A stretch of 64,000 bases of DNA from Haemaphysalis longicornis (lineage: Eukaryota; Arthropoda; Arachnida; Ixodida; Ixodidae): the NCBI GenBank assembly GCA_013339765.2, contig CM023448.1:24504551-24568550 (forward strand), given 5' to 3'. Shown in pieces: positions 53,294 through 64,000 of this stretch (the first letter of the stretch is position 1; each line of letters opens with the position of its first letter). Under the pieces are notes generated by a model. The model was not told the DNA's origin and made no database searches. It saw only the letters and a program-made list of their open reading frames with translations. A program made the position numbers and the translations under genes.

Positions 53294-54693
53294 TTAACGC
53301 TTAAAGCGGTTCCGAGGCTGGTTTCAACTTGTTACCGCTGTTTAGGAGGGCGAGGGAAAGTCTGTGCCACCTGCGCGCGTGCATAACGCTCTGAAGCAGG
53401 GCTGTTTTTTTTTCTTTGCGGAAGGGGGAAAGGGGGAGTTGGAGAAGTCACGCGTGACGTGGACTGCTTTGAAGCTGCATATTGCAGCTTTTTCTCTTGT
53501 GTCCTCCCTCATGATGACCTATCTATCAATGGGATGTATCTAAGGACTGATCATACGTGGGCGTTAAGGTTGGATATTTAGCTGGTATGTACAATGATAC
53601 ATTGAGTTACAGCTGTAGTTGGGCAGGATTTTAAGTGCAATGCACTTCTTAAGCGACCCTGAACCTGCGTCCACCGGCGATGTCCGCATAGCATACCCAC
53701 GTGGGGGATTGGCCAGGAATCTCCTCGTCTTCCTTGGCAACGGGGGGAGATGGGCGCGCGCTGCCTGGCCGCTGACATGGCACATACCCACGTGGGGGAT
53801 TGGCCAGGAATCGGGCGTGAGAAGGGCTAATGCACCCGCTTAAAGGAGTACTAACACGAAATTTCAAAGCTGAGATCCGCTCTAGCAATCAAGTACAACG
53901 ACCACACAAATAGGTGCCTGTGAATAAATACATCTTTCTTTCTTTGTAGTTGTGTGTGTGTGTGTGATCTCTCTTTCGCGAACATTACCGAACCGCGCTA
54001 ATTCAACTCGTGCATTCGCACTTTCACATTCTTCCCCTCGGGGAAATGCGGGGAAATTTTTTGGACAGCTTTATGTGGCCACGTCATGGTGGGACCTGCA
54101 CTTATGTTTGAACCTTTTAAACGCAGCTGAAGCGCTGTTTACGGGTGGGGTACGGGGCAGGGGCAGCGGGAGGACGGCCAGAAGCGCGCCCTGCACTTGT
54201 TTCGAAAACAGGCATGATACCAGAGCGATTTCGCAATGTAAATTTGGGCATAGAAGACATGTTAGTTTCTGTCGCTTGGATTTCATTGGTCCGCCACATT
54301 GTAAACTAATCCATGGCTCTAAAGAGCCAGGAAGAATGGTCTACGGGCTAATCACGCGACTCCTAAAATAGAAGCATCAGTGGTAAAAGCGTGTCATGTG
54401 ATATAAGTTTAATTCCAATCATTATTTTAACATAATTAATGAGGTGTGACGGTACATTAACCTATGTTCGTCCGCAAAAAATTCGACCACACTCGCCCAG
54501 GGCCGTAGCCAAACCTTTTTTTCGGAGGGGGGGGGGGAGCGGCGGACGGGAGGATGGCGGAAGGGAACATATTTGCCGAAATAAGCACTAAGCTAAGTCT
54601 GGCTCCCCGTCGTCCTTGCACTGGCCTATACCTTTCTTTACAAGACGACGTATAGCAGGCGGTAACACCTCTTGGATGTTCTAAAACAAGCTC
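53294..54693. other. Repeat-rich, no gene
   Basis: A CATACCCACGTGGGGGATTG segment with GCCAGGAAT occurs twice (53692-53720 and 53782-53810, 90 bases apart). GCTTAAAGGAGTACTAACAC at 53842 resembles a TTAA-element end. A GT repeat lies at 53950-53966 and an 11-base G run at about 54527-54537. Confidence 0.45.
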
Positions 54694-55502
54694 TTAAAGG
54701 GACACTTAAGTGATTTGTGAACATTGCGGGATTACTTGCGCACAAATTTCCGGAGTCCATAGACCACGTTTCGGCTACTCTTAGTGCGTTTACGCGAATT
54801 GATTTAGTAGAAAAATCAATTCAAAAATGCTGTCCTACTCTATACATCCTCGCCCATTTTCTGTAGCGTTTTCATGTGACGTCAGGAGTAAATGACTTAG
54901 CCTGACTGAGCCACTGAACCGCTCGCCGACCTTCCGACAGAGTCAGTCAGCCCAGCATTCTAGTCCGCCGGCCGCTGACGGGTCGTCGCATTTCGTTCGC
55001 TCAGTTGAAACAAGCCCCGACACATTTTTGAATGAAAGAATTGGCGTTTCTTTAGTTTGTTATTTTGTACAGTGCATCAAGCTCCAAGTCCAGGTCGCTC
55101 CACACAAGCGCACATGCGACCAATCATGGTACGCAAGTGGCAAATTCTAAGGCGACTTGAAGGCGGGAGAAGCGTCCGCGAAGTTAATATAAGTACTAAG
55201 GAAATAAAATCAAATGAAACTCTTACCGTACAGCGTAAAACTAGGGAGCAGGAAGCCCTTTTTTGCGCTGGGCGAACATGCACAGCGGTCAGCATCACGA
55301 CTACGCATCTGCGAACGCTTTTCCATCTGAGAAATGTAACTGCTAGGCGTGAGATATTGCGGAAATTTGGGGGACGCTTACTGCACGAGCGCTATACAAC
55401 AAGTAGTCACCTAAGCTGCTTGAAATAGGAGCACTAAATAAAAGTGTCAACTGGTTATACGCACATTATATACCTCATGTTCCATTCCGGCATCGCTGGC
55501 TT

Positions 55503-55574
55503 CCGCGGCCGAGTAGTCTGGAGCGGCATATATGTTGTTTTTCATGTTGCAAGTTCAAATCCCCGAGGGTGGAT
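55503..55574 (+). tRNA. tRNA-like core inside the TTAA element
   Basis: CGCGGCCGAGTAGTCTGGAG (A-box region) and AAGTTCAAATCC (B box) are spaced as in the other two copies. The anticodon region is T-rich and unpaired; a decayed copy. Confidence 0.4.
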
Positions 55575-56193
55575 TCTTTCTTTTTGTAAGTTGATTTTTT
55601 TGTTTTCGGCCGATGTTTTCTATATATACTTCACCATTTTTGGACCGTAACGTTCACTGCTCCACGAACGAGTTCGCAGAATGCGCTAAGACTGACGCTC
55701 ACGAGCTAGGGAGTACTCGTTCGCGTGCTGTTGCCATTAGCACCCACTGCTTGCAGGAAGTGAGCACAGCCAGAATCAGCAGACCCTCTGCCTGGTGCGG
55801 ACACGCTTCTTACGGTACAGGCATGAGGGAAGCAAGCTCCAAATATGGGGTAAAGGCGCATGGCATTTGAACGTCTGCGGTGAGGGGGAGGGCGTTCATC
55901 CTCTGCGTAGGCCTCGGCTAGTGTATTGCTACAATTCCATCCACGCTGTCCCTCGGCGGGCTTTCTCTTAGGCATTTTACAGCCGACAACATGGCAGAAG
56001 CGCTGTATGACGAATATTGAGATATCGAGAATGCACATCCAACGATGACGTCGATATATTAAGCATGTTGTTTTAAAGAACGGAAGCCGAAACTTGTTTG
56101 AAGGCTTACCTTGGACATCGTTCAATCATGATGCACCTCTTTCCGAAGTCACAGCGTCTAGTTGGTGCGGCAACCACGGACAGCGCATGGTAG

Positions 56194-56545
56194 TTTTAAA
56201 TGCAGAGCATTTCAGTAACTCACGATGTCACCCGCGTTGACGTCCGTATAGTCGTAGTCCGCACCCCTACACTATATAAAAAAAAATACTATCCGGCGCC
56301 TGGTTTCGATCCCTCGACCCTGCGGGCGGAACGCAATGTACGTCGTGCTCTACCCACTGCGCCACAAAGCCGACACAGAATGGGAGGCTACGAACGCGCC
56401 TTATATCCTTGACTCATTCAAACTACGTCAAGAAGCTGCCGATACAACGCATTCACTACCACCAACTCCCCAAACACTAAACGTTAACGCAATACACCCA
56501 CCCCCTATGCGACGCATTTACTCGAGTCCCCCTCGCGGGGAGATG
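56194..56545 (-). mobile_element. SINE-like element with tRNA-like core and palindromic head
   Basis: Same family as 12797-13153: TTTTAAATGCAGAGCATTTC head, ACTCACGATGTCACCCGCGT, minus-strand tRNA-like core at 56294-56372 with GGCGCAGTGGGTAGAGC (A box) and a B box with GATCGAAACC, then CTTGACTCATTCAAACTACG, ending near CCCCTCGCGGGG. The core is less decayed than in the first copy. Confidence 0.7.
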
Positions 56546-56689
56546 GGCCCAATTTTTCTTCTTTCGGGCTTTATAAATAATTAGTCACTTATCAACGGGA
56601 TACACGATGAAAAGTGTGTTAATTTGAGCCAGTCTACGCAGTGAAAGAAAAAATGGGAGCTTGACAAACTCACTTCAGTGTCCCTTTAA

Positions 56690-57760
56690 TGCGAGTTTTC
56701 CGTGGGACGAATATTGCGGCCGCAGATTATCCCTCGTAGTAGTTACCCTATCACTAATTACCCTATTCTTGAGCAGTTTACATGTGACGAGTTGGACTAT
56801 GACGAGCAAACTTGTGACGAGTGGGCCTAGACCCAGTCTACTGTCCTCAACGATTAAAACAAAAAAGAAAGGAATTGAGTTTCCAAGATAGTCCGCACAC
56901 TGCCGGTTGATTCGTCTTAATCTATCTCCCCCTCTTTGCTCCTCGGCATGTCATGGGTTTTAAGCCCACAAGCTTCTATGTTTTTTTTGTGCCTTAAGCC
57001 ATCTGTTTTGTTCTTTTTCGGTGATCTGCATGTTCCTGATGCTGCTGGCGCCGTTCGCGTAGCCACAGCTCAGCTTCCAGAGACGGTTTTAATGGCAAAT
57101 ACAAGGTTGAAGATGGTAACAGTACCTTCCTGTTATCGTGACCTTGTTCCCTCCCCATTGATTTTGATTCCACTTATTCTACAATTTCAACGCGTTTCTG
57201 TTGCTAGATGAGCGAACTCAGATGGTTCCAGATGTAGCGCACATGACTTTGATCACGGAGTAGTAGAATGGGGCGATTCGGCGTAGCGGGGACGGCGGCC
57301 ACAAAACACATTCAGTGCTTGTCGCCTCCAGTCTTATCTTCGAGGCCTCACTTTCCCCGCTTCAAACCTCTCGCCCGCTCCCCCCCCCCCCCTTCCATTC
57401 ATATCGAATACAGTAGCACTAATCCTTTCAAAGTCCTTGCCGTGGTATTTTTGACGATGCGAAAATTGTGACCGCGTGGTCATAGTAGCAATTGCGTGCA
57501 GATCACGTGACTAGAAAAATTGGCAGAACACAAGACTCCAGGTCACATTATAATGAGCGTTGGCGCGAGGCGTATATTTGGCAATTCCAGTCTAAATACA
57601 CCGAACACACCTAAGGAATATTGTGGAGACGATTAAGGTTTGTATTATAGTGGGAAATATTGTAATATAAAAAAACCTGGTATTTTACATGCTTGAGCAC
57701 GCAATCAACACGCAAAAGTAAAAAAAAACAACGAAAAGGTGGGAAAGACGCCTCCACATA
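56690..57760. other. No recognisable gene
   Basis: Mixed DNA. Frames up to 91 codons (56936-57211) lack motifs. A C-run lies at about 57381-57390. Confidence 0.35.
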
Positions 57761-58475
57761 TACAGGGTGTCCCATGGCATTACTGGAACAAAACCTAGTG
57801 CATAATGTTCGCAGCACACTGTTGTAGCGGGAAGTATATTTTTAGTAAAGGAAAATAATGTATCGTTGGTAATTAATTACTAACTCGGAGTACTGTCCTA
57901 ATTCTTAAAGTGTCAATAACGCACTTGTAGGTACCCACGAGGGTCATCTAATTGCGGCATTTTCAGGCACGAACTAATTTATTCAGACTGACAAAGAAAC
58001 CCCGCGAAATAGGAAAAATACCACGTGACGCCGCTTCCAGCTGTATCATAAAGTAGTGCCCTCAGACGGCCTGCCTCTGAGCTATCCTCAATGAAATAAA
58101 GACAAGAAAGAGGAAAGAAATGGTGACTCAGTTTGTGTTTTGTCTGCCACACGCGCACCCGTTCATGCTGCTCTTCGCATGAACGCTATTATCAAGGTCG
58201 CTGCGGGCGTGTGACAGGAGAAGCAGTTGCTTTTCAATAAGCCTATGTTTAGTGCGCTCTTGTATGGTGCAAACGGGACAGTAGTCACGAAGAATTATTC
58301 ATAATGCGTGGGGTTTTTTCATCAAGTCAGAATAAATGAGTACTCAATTAGTTCGTCGGTGAAAATACCGCAGTTAGATGACCCTCGTGGGTGCCTCATT
58401 GACAGTTCCATGATTAGGTCAGTACTTTTCGAGTTAGATAATTAATTACAAACAATCAATTATTCACTACACTTA
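57761..58475. mobile_element. Foldback element with long inverted repeats
   Basis: The left end reads TACAGGGTGTCCCATGGCAT, a terminal motif of a dispersed arthropod repeat. 57850-58010 and 58310-58475 are inverted repeats of about 160 bases with many small differences, both containing CACGAGGGTCATCTAA, TAATTAATTA and AAAATGCCGCA-like segments. The right end is lost. No transposase frame. Confidence 0.65.
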
Positions 58476-58488
58476 ACTAAAAAACTCC

Positions 58489-59035
58489 CACCTCCCCTCG
58501 CGGGAACCCCTGTGTAGATGCGACGCATAGGCGGAGCGGCGAAGGGACCGCGTTTTATAGCGCGCATAACGTTGAGGGGACTGCGTAAGCCGGTCCCAGT
58601 CGATGACGACGTTGGCGTACTTGTAAAGCGGCGTGGACTCTAGGTGTTTGAGCCAAGCGTGGATGTTGCTTCGCCGGAGAACGGCACACGGTTATATGCG
58701 CAGCGCGTCCGAAGGAGAGGGAACCGCGGAAGAGAGAGGACTGCACATGCGCCGGCCCCAGCGCGTCTGCCGCGGCTATGACGCAACACAATCCAACATA
58801 ATCCACTTTAATCCAATCCAATCCAATCCAATCCAATCCAATCCAATCCAATCGAATCCAATCCAATGCCCCTCGCGAGAGAGTGTTCGCTATCGGAGAG
58901 GAGAGGGGTGAGCGGCAGAGAGCGCAGCTGGCGCGGCGAGGAGAATGGGGGAGGGGTGGACAACGCCGACGACGACGACGATGACGACGCCGGAGGGACA
59001 AGGCGAGTGAATCAGATGCTCTGCATCTAAAAATC
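58489..59035 (-). mobile_element. Palindromic-head element carrying an (AATCC)n array
   Basis: On the minus strand it starts ATTTTTAGATGCAGAGCATC, passes through CpG-rich DNA, CTCGCGAGGGGC and the pentamer array, then CCGCGGCAGACGCG and GCGCTATAAAACGCGG, to GCGAGGGG. The head and the CCTCGCG motif link it to 4000-4680, 12797-13153 and 56194-56545, although the middle is different. Confidence 0.45.
58800..58867. repeat. (AATCC)n pentanucleotide array
   Basis: About ten AATCC units with one variant (AATCG) and irregular edges. The short tandem-peptide frames over it are artefacts. Confidence 0.95.
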
Positions 59036-61239
59036 CTGGCCGCTACTACACTGCACTGGAAACCTGATGTAATAGGTTTTCTCCGCGTAACGCAATCGCT
59101 CTTTTTTAAAATGTTGGTGCATGATAGCTAGGACACCCTTTGTATTCAGGCTCCTGCACGTAATCCACGGCCGAGGCAGTGCCGAATGAAACTAGCTGCC
59201 TAATAGGGTAGGCGAAAAGCCGGTTAAACAAAACACCGAAAATGAACAGCCACAGTTTCAGTAAAACGGGCGGATGTGGTTCGATAAAATGGCGTTCGAT
59301 AAAGGGCGTTCGGTAAAACGGCGTTCGATAAACCATGGCCTCCGCGATCACCCCGCACGCGTTTTGTTGCGGCAGTCCCAATCGGCCGGAGAGAGCGTGA
59401 GTTGAAAAGGGGGGCGTGGCCGCGTCTTTCGCCGCACCGCGGCGCTCGCCACTATTCAACTATTCAATTCAACTATTCACTATTCAACTATCAACTATTC
59501 CGCGGCATCTTGGCGCAAGCATGGAAACCCACGTTTTTGCAGCTTGCAGCCAAATTGAGTCGAGCAACCAGATTTAAAATGGCAGGTACAAGACAATAAC
59601 AACAAATCGGTCATGGTTAGCTTAATTTTATGACGCACGCAAGCGCAAAGTTTAGGCAGCAATCATACGAGCGAAATGCAGCCTGTCCTGGCACTTTTTG
59701 CGGCGGTTTCGCGTCCATATCTTTATTTTTTAGACTGGTCGATGTGTATTTACACGTGTGAAAAGCTCCTCCCGTCCTCACCCAACATTACTTACAAGAG
59801 TGGTTACTTGCATAAGCATCTGTCGCATAAATGCAATATTAAGATTGTTTCTGATTGGTATGCATGTCACGATATATTTGTTGACGTGGCCTTTTAAGGG
59901 AGGCTTAGAAAATCATAAGCATGCACGTCCGGCAGGAATCAACCGTGATACATTCAGACACCACCGTCCATTGCAATTCAGTGCTATTGAGTATTTGCAA
60001 GGTTTCAGTAAGCGCTTAGTGAACTGCTATAGCGCACTGGCGCGGCAGTTAGGAAAAGCTAATCATGATCTGTAAATACTACACAATACATCGTAGCATA
60101 TACATCTGCCTAATTATCACGGGATGTGCGACTTATTTGTCTGTGTTTGCAATTGAGAATGCTTTTTGCTTGTATATCTGTGCGCGCAGATGGACGCTAG
60201 ATTGGTGGTTCCATATAAATTCAAAAATTAAATGTGCTAACACCACTATTTTTTTTATTTTGTGAGATCACTTTTAAATGTTTTTTATGTTTCATTTTTG
60301 TTCTCTTTCTGTCTTCAAGTTTCATTTATTAATCAGCTCCATTTACGCTATCTTGAGATAATAAACATTCGCTTTGCGCGGAAGATGTATACAACTCATA
60401 TTTTTGAATTCGTAAGTTAACTTTTATAATTTCTTACTTTGGTTTTGTATTTTTTGTTTTTAAGATTCCGTTCGATCATTATTATCTCTATTCGCGCTAT
60501 TATGCATTTCTGTGCAAATGCAGGGCGTTATATTAAGGTTAGTCTGTTCGCGCATTTTTTTATTCACGTTTTTCCTATTATTTTCGCTCCTGCTTTATTT
60601 TTGTCTGTTTTGTGGAGGAGCTGTACAACATTTATATTTTTCAGTTTGTTCATATCACTTCTATATTTATTAATTTCTTATTTTCTGTTTTTTTTTCTAA
60701 ATTACATTCTAGTAATTATCCTGATCTACGCTTTGTAGCACTTAACTTGCCAATTTACATTTCTTTGGAAATGCAGGACTGCACATTTGGTGCCGTACGT
60801 GGGGTACTTGACGGTTGTGTATACTTTCGCTCTACAGCCAGCCAAAAACGATTGCCTGCTCTTTTATAAATGCGATTGTATGCCTCATGCGATAAAGCGT
60901 ATATCACAGTTATATGTTCGCTTTCGCTTGGCCGAAGAGCGCGAGAGAGCAGTGGTGGGGTCCCTTTACGAATCAATGAAAATCGAGGGCCTCGACCTGC
61001 AACGGCGAGGCCTGTGCCTCGAAGGTGTCGAGTTCTCGCCTTTTCCAATGAAGGACATATCCATTACAGATGTTTTGTGCCAGAATCTTCGGCAGGAGCT
61101 GAGCAGAAATACGGCCAATGATCTCGCAAATACACTAGTGCCAAGTCCAAAAACACTACAGCGTTGACATGCCGCCAAATTCCGCATAAACAGCGGCCCA
61201 ACGGACTGAACGATGAATTCGATGCATAGGTGCCAGTGT
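59036..61239. other. No confident gene; short tandem arrays
   Basis: 59278-59333 has four copies of a GGCGTTCGATAAA-like unit. 59450-59500 has CTATTCAA-type repeats. A minus frame (59106-59459) spans the first array and has a hydrophobic stretch (LLKLWLFIFGVLFN) but is unlikely to be a gene. 60420-60740 is T-rich with a Phe/Ile-rich frame that I regard as compositional. 60755-61167 is open on both strands (97-126 codons) without a motif. Confidence 0.35.
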
Positions 61240-61375
61240 TGCGGAGTTACCATTCCGGAATTGAAATGACGCCGGATTCATTCCACCTTTCCCAGATGCC
61301 GGAATGGAATGGGAATGGAATTAGGCTCCTTTCGCCCGGAATGGAATGGGAATGGAATGGTGATTTTCAGACGAC
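61240..61375. repeat. GGAAT-rich repeat
   Basis: Several copies of GGAATGGAATGGGAATGGAA and the near palindrome CCGGAATTGAAATGACGCCGG. Looks like a short dispersed repeat of ticks; no gene. Confidence 0.6.
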
Positions 61376-61557
61376 GGTGTTACTTACCATCGCTGGAGCC
61401 TTCTGGCTACTTAAGTAGTCTGTGGCGACGACTGCGTTGGTATATCTCAAAGGGAGCAGCGGCGACGAAAACGAGAACGCATACCCGGCATCTAAAGAAA
61501 CTCAATTCGCGCAGCCTGCCTCAGCGCGTTTGAAAAGGAACTTGCGAGTCGCGCAAG

Positions 61558-61590
61558 TATAGTGCCTAGAAGTATATCTTAGGCACTATA
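61558..61590. repeat. 11 bp-stem hairpin
   Basis: TATAGTGCCTA (61558-61568) pairs perfectly with TAGGCACTATA (61580-61590) across an 11-base loop. Confidence 0.85.
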
Positions 61591-62160
61591 GCGCAAGCGC
61601 GCATGGCCGGTGGCTCCGCTAGGTCGGCTCTTCGTGCTTCGGAAGGCTTTTTGAGGCATAGCTTTCTCTTTACAACACTCCGTGGCGCCAATGGCAGACC
61701 GGCGTCTCAATGGCAGGCGCATTGTGGCCAGGCCAGTAGGCGTGGAATAGCATCCAGAAGCAGAAGCCGCGGTGTTTCTCACCGCAAGCTGATGCTGCGA
61801 AATCCTGGAGCTAACAATACAAAGCGTTCGCGTATGAAACATGAAACCGCGAGTCTGCTTGGCGTTCTCCTTCCACCCTCCGTACCTAGCGCGCAGTGAG
61901 TAGGATTGCAGCTTGCAAGCCGACCTGGTAGGCATGTCGCGGGAATACGGGGCAAATTGTCGACCGTCTGTCCGTGTGTTTCAATGGGGCCCCGGGGCTC
62001 CAGCAAATCAAAACAAATGCAGAGAAAACAAATGTGGGTGATGAATTTCCGTGCCCGGCACCAGCCAATGTGAGCGTAAGAAGCGGGCTCGGATATGTTA
62101 CTGAGCTTTCTACCTCCAAGCTCTGGTAGTGGGCAGCTGGGATATACCATTATTTTTAGA
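61591..62160. other. No recognisable gene
   Basis: Frames on both strands (61603-61899 plus; 61579-61935 minus), and a long minus frame running on from the microsatellite, have no domain. Confidence 0.35.
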
Positions 62161-62162
62161 CA

Positions 62163-62197
62163 ATGGATTGATTGATAGATTGATTGATTGATTGTTT

Positions 62198-62252
<55 letters not shown>

Positions 62253-62350
62253 TAGATAGAATAGATGATGATAGATGATGTATAGATAGTGATATGATGA
62301 TGATGTGATGATGATGATTGATGATGATTGATTGATTGATGATGATTGAT

Positions 62351-62398
<48 letters not shown>

Positions 62399-62399
62399 C
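62163..62399. repeat. (GATT)n/(GATA)n compound microsatellite
   Basis: GATT, GATA, then mixed GATGAT and again GATT blocks over about 235 bases, attached to the tail of the SINE at 62400. The tail GATT of the SINE is the likely seed. Confidence 0.95.
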
Positions 62400-62590
62400 A
62401 GGTTTAACGGGCTGACGCAACGCAGGCGATGAGGCGCGCTGTTGCGGAGGGCTCCGGATTAATTTGGACCACCTGGGGATGTTCAACGTGTTCCGAAATC
62501 TCGTACACACGCGTGCGTTTTTGCTTTTCGCCTGCACCAGAAAAGCGGCCACCGTGGCCAGGAATCGAACCCGCGTCCTCGTGCTATAAG
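62400..62590 (-). mobile_element. tRNA-derived SINE (Ruka-like), 5'-truncated
   Basis: Body from AGGTTTAACGGGCTGACGCA to the B box (GGTTCGATTCC, minus) and GGACGAGG; the A-box portion is missing after CTCGTGCTATA. Confidence 0.8.
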
Positions 62591-63287
62591 GCAATGCAGA
62601 ACACACAGCTGCCGAAAGGCGTTTGTTTGCAATAGTTGCGGCTCCAAGAGCGCCCCTATTTGCGAGTGCTTTGCCAGCTCTCAGCAGTGCGACACGTGGT
62701 TTGCTTTAAAACGCAATGTGCGGCCCACTCCTCCAAGTCAGTGCCAAACTTATTCATGGTTTGGTTGTTGTCCTTCTGTGCACGTGCCCTGTACGCCTGG
62801 GTACAACATAACTGATTACTGAAGCCTTAGTCGTCGGCTTGAAAGTTGAGCATCGCCACTATTTAGGTAAGGAAGATCTCATTTCAAAATTTTGATCAGG
62901 TCCTCGTGCATATTGGTTCCGCTTTAATGGGACACAAACTGCCTGACCTAGACTTCTTATTTTGACAGGGCTCCCGTCACGGTGTGGTTCGCTCCCTTTA
63001 AAATGAGGGGGTCATAAATAATGTCCCCTTTGAGCGCATTGGTCTGAGGTAGTTCAAGGACAATAAACAAACGCAGTGGAGGTGAACGTGGAAGCGGTCG
63101 CGTCTTTCGTACGGTGATTGCAAGAACTGTTCACGGTGTTCTGTGCCGCTGCCCTCCCCGTCTCTCGCGTTAGTACAGTAACATTAGTGCTCAAGGCTGT
63201 AAATTCACTTGAAATCATTCAAGTAAGCACTTTGAAAGCGTGTACATGTGAGCAAGCTCCGCGCGACATGACTGTGAGTTATCCACA
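62591..63287. other. No recognisable gene
   Basis: No motif in any frame; mixed composition. Confidence 0.35.
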
Positions 63288-63502
63288 GCAAGCGTTGCCC
63301 TGTTGAGCACGAGGTCGCGGGTTCGATTCCCTGGCCGCGCGGCCGCTTTTCTGGTGGAGTCGAAAAGCAAGAACGCCCAATTGTACCAGATTTCGGGGCA
63401 TGTTAAAGATCCCCAGGTGGTCAAAATTAATAGGGAGCCCTCCACTACGGCGCGCCTCATCTCCTGCGTTGCGTCGGCGCGTTAAACCCTACAATCAATC
63501 AC
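63288..63502 (+). mobile_element. tRNA-derived SINE (Ruka-like), 5'-truncated
   Basis: Begins near AAGCGTTGCCCTGTTGAGCA, with B box GGTTCGATTCC, TTTTCTGGTGGAGTCG, GGTCAAAATTAA and the end TAAACCCTACAATCAATCA. The A box region is absent or unrecognisable. Confidence 0.8.
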
Positions 63503-64000
63503 TTATCCACAGCATACTAATTACGCTGGTATGACGGCACGCAATGCACATTGCAAGATAGCACGCCAGAGACTATGCAAGAAAACGGCGAAAGCGGACA
63601 TCAACGTAATAGCTGCTTCACCTCGCGTCCCGCAAGAACAAACCGTTAAAACATGCTAAAATGTCAATACTATAATAAGTAGTGGATCCCTGTTCTTATT
63701 ATGCAAAAAGGAGCAGTGTGACACTGCACCTTTTTAAAGCTACAGCTTTGTTAGTGGGGCAGATCGCACTCGGTCGAAAACTTAATTCATTACCCTTTAC
63801 ACTGGTTGCGCTATCGAAAAGCTCTGACAAGGTCTCTGCACACACGGCGCGTGCGTGAAACCGGGGGGCACAGATTTAGTCTCTCTCTCGCTCTCGCTCA
63901 GAAACTGTGCTTGCATTGTCTCAAAATACTAACTGGAAAATCTCATAAACGAACCGTTCTAAACAAGACAACACATGCGTCGATCATGAAGGAGTACAAA
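63503..64000. other. No recognisable gene
   Basis: Window end. No frames or repeats of note. Confidence 0.35.

Larger units (their letters stand above)
54698..56685 (+). mobile_element. TTAA-flanked non-autonomous transposon with tRNA-like core and nested SINE-like insert
   Basis: Ends AGGGACACTTAAGTGA and CACTTCAGTGTCCCT, each flanked by TTAA (54694-54697 and 56686-56689). Inside, 54698-56190 is the reverse orientation of the 43161 element. A palindromic-head SINE-like element (56194-56545) has inserted near the right end, which accounts for the greater length. No transposase frame. Confidence 0.75.

Noticed and set aside
53692..53812. Possible CRISPR-like repeat pair
   Set aside because: Only two copies of a 29-base segment with a 61-base gap; a dispersed-repeat or duplication trace, not an array, and the genome is eukaryotic.
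60439..60738. 99-codon very hydrophobic frame
   Set aside because: T-rich DNA gives Phe/Ile/Leu-rich chance translations; no start context or homologue recognisable.
61779..62606. 275-codon minus-strand frame
   Set aside because: It reads through a SINE and the GATA/GATT array (Tyr-Leu-Ser-Ile and Asn-Gln-Ser repeats); not a gene.

Overview
The window looks like nuclear DNA of an ixodid (hard) tick, probably a metastriate. The main reasons are repeated copies of a tRNA-headed SINE of the type described in ixodid ticks (Ruka-like: A box, B box, and a GATT-rich tail), many degraded retroelements of kinds common in tick genomes, spliceosomal-type exons, and abundant microsatellites. No bacterial, organellar or viral gene organisation was seen. 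The genus cannot be fixed by eye.

Host genes are sparse. The best supported is an alpha/beta-hydrolase of the epoxide hydrolase 4 type on the minus strand. One internal exon (47303-47480) carries the nucleophile motif GHDWGG with a clean polypyrimidine/CAG acceptor and a GTGAGT donor. A terminal exon (23749-24164) carries the catalytic Asp and His motifs. The 23 kb between them would be intronic and is filled with transposons; the cap-domain exon was not found. A GC-rich 5'-like exon with membrane segments (21239-21799) lies just downstream and may start another gene. A separate small single-pass membrane protein of unknown family lies at 15126-15410 (minus).

Region by region: 1-5616 is a broken CsRn1-like Ty3/gypsy element. 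Its gag is split by a 2.5 kb head-to-head inverted dimer of a Penelope-like element with an 11 bp target-site duplication. 6167-7400 holds a SINE, a LINE 3' end and another Penelope-like fragment. About 8030-11980 is a decayed Ty3/gypsy element whose integrase lies upstream of its RT, the order known from the Gmr1 clade. 12797-17405 holds two copies of a SINE-like element with a palindromic head, a LINE C-terminus and a PIF1-type helicase scrap. 19658-20493 is a direct duplication of a unit bearing a tRNA-like sequence. 20495-20646 is a near-perfect 74 bp-arm hairpin. 27985-33330 is a nearly full-length RNase H-bearing I-group LINE (minus). 33677-36295 holds three further LINE fragments (minus). 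36877-36954 is a 78 bp perfect palindrome. Related TTAA-flanked transposons with an internal tRNA-like promoter lie at 39536, 43161 and 54698. 45540-46720 is a LINE C-terminus. 47696-49800 is a Mag-like gypsy (minus), followed by a BEL/Pao gag (49900-50865) and a Penelope GIY-YIG scrap. 52497-64000 is SINEs, a long-TIR foldback element, satellites and unassigned sequence.

The most unusual feature of the window as a whole is the number of inverted-duplication structures, from about 60 bp to 2.5 kb, several of them apparently built from element ends. No CRISPR array, rRNA gene, or clearly functional tRNA gene was seen. All boundaries given for degenerate elements are approximate.
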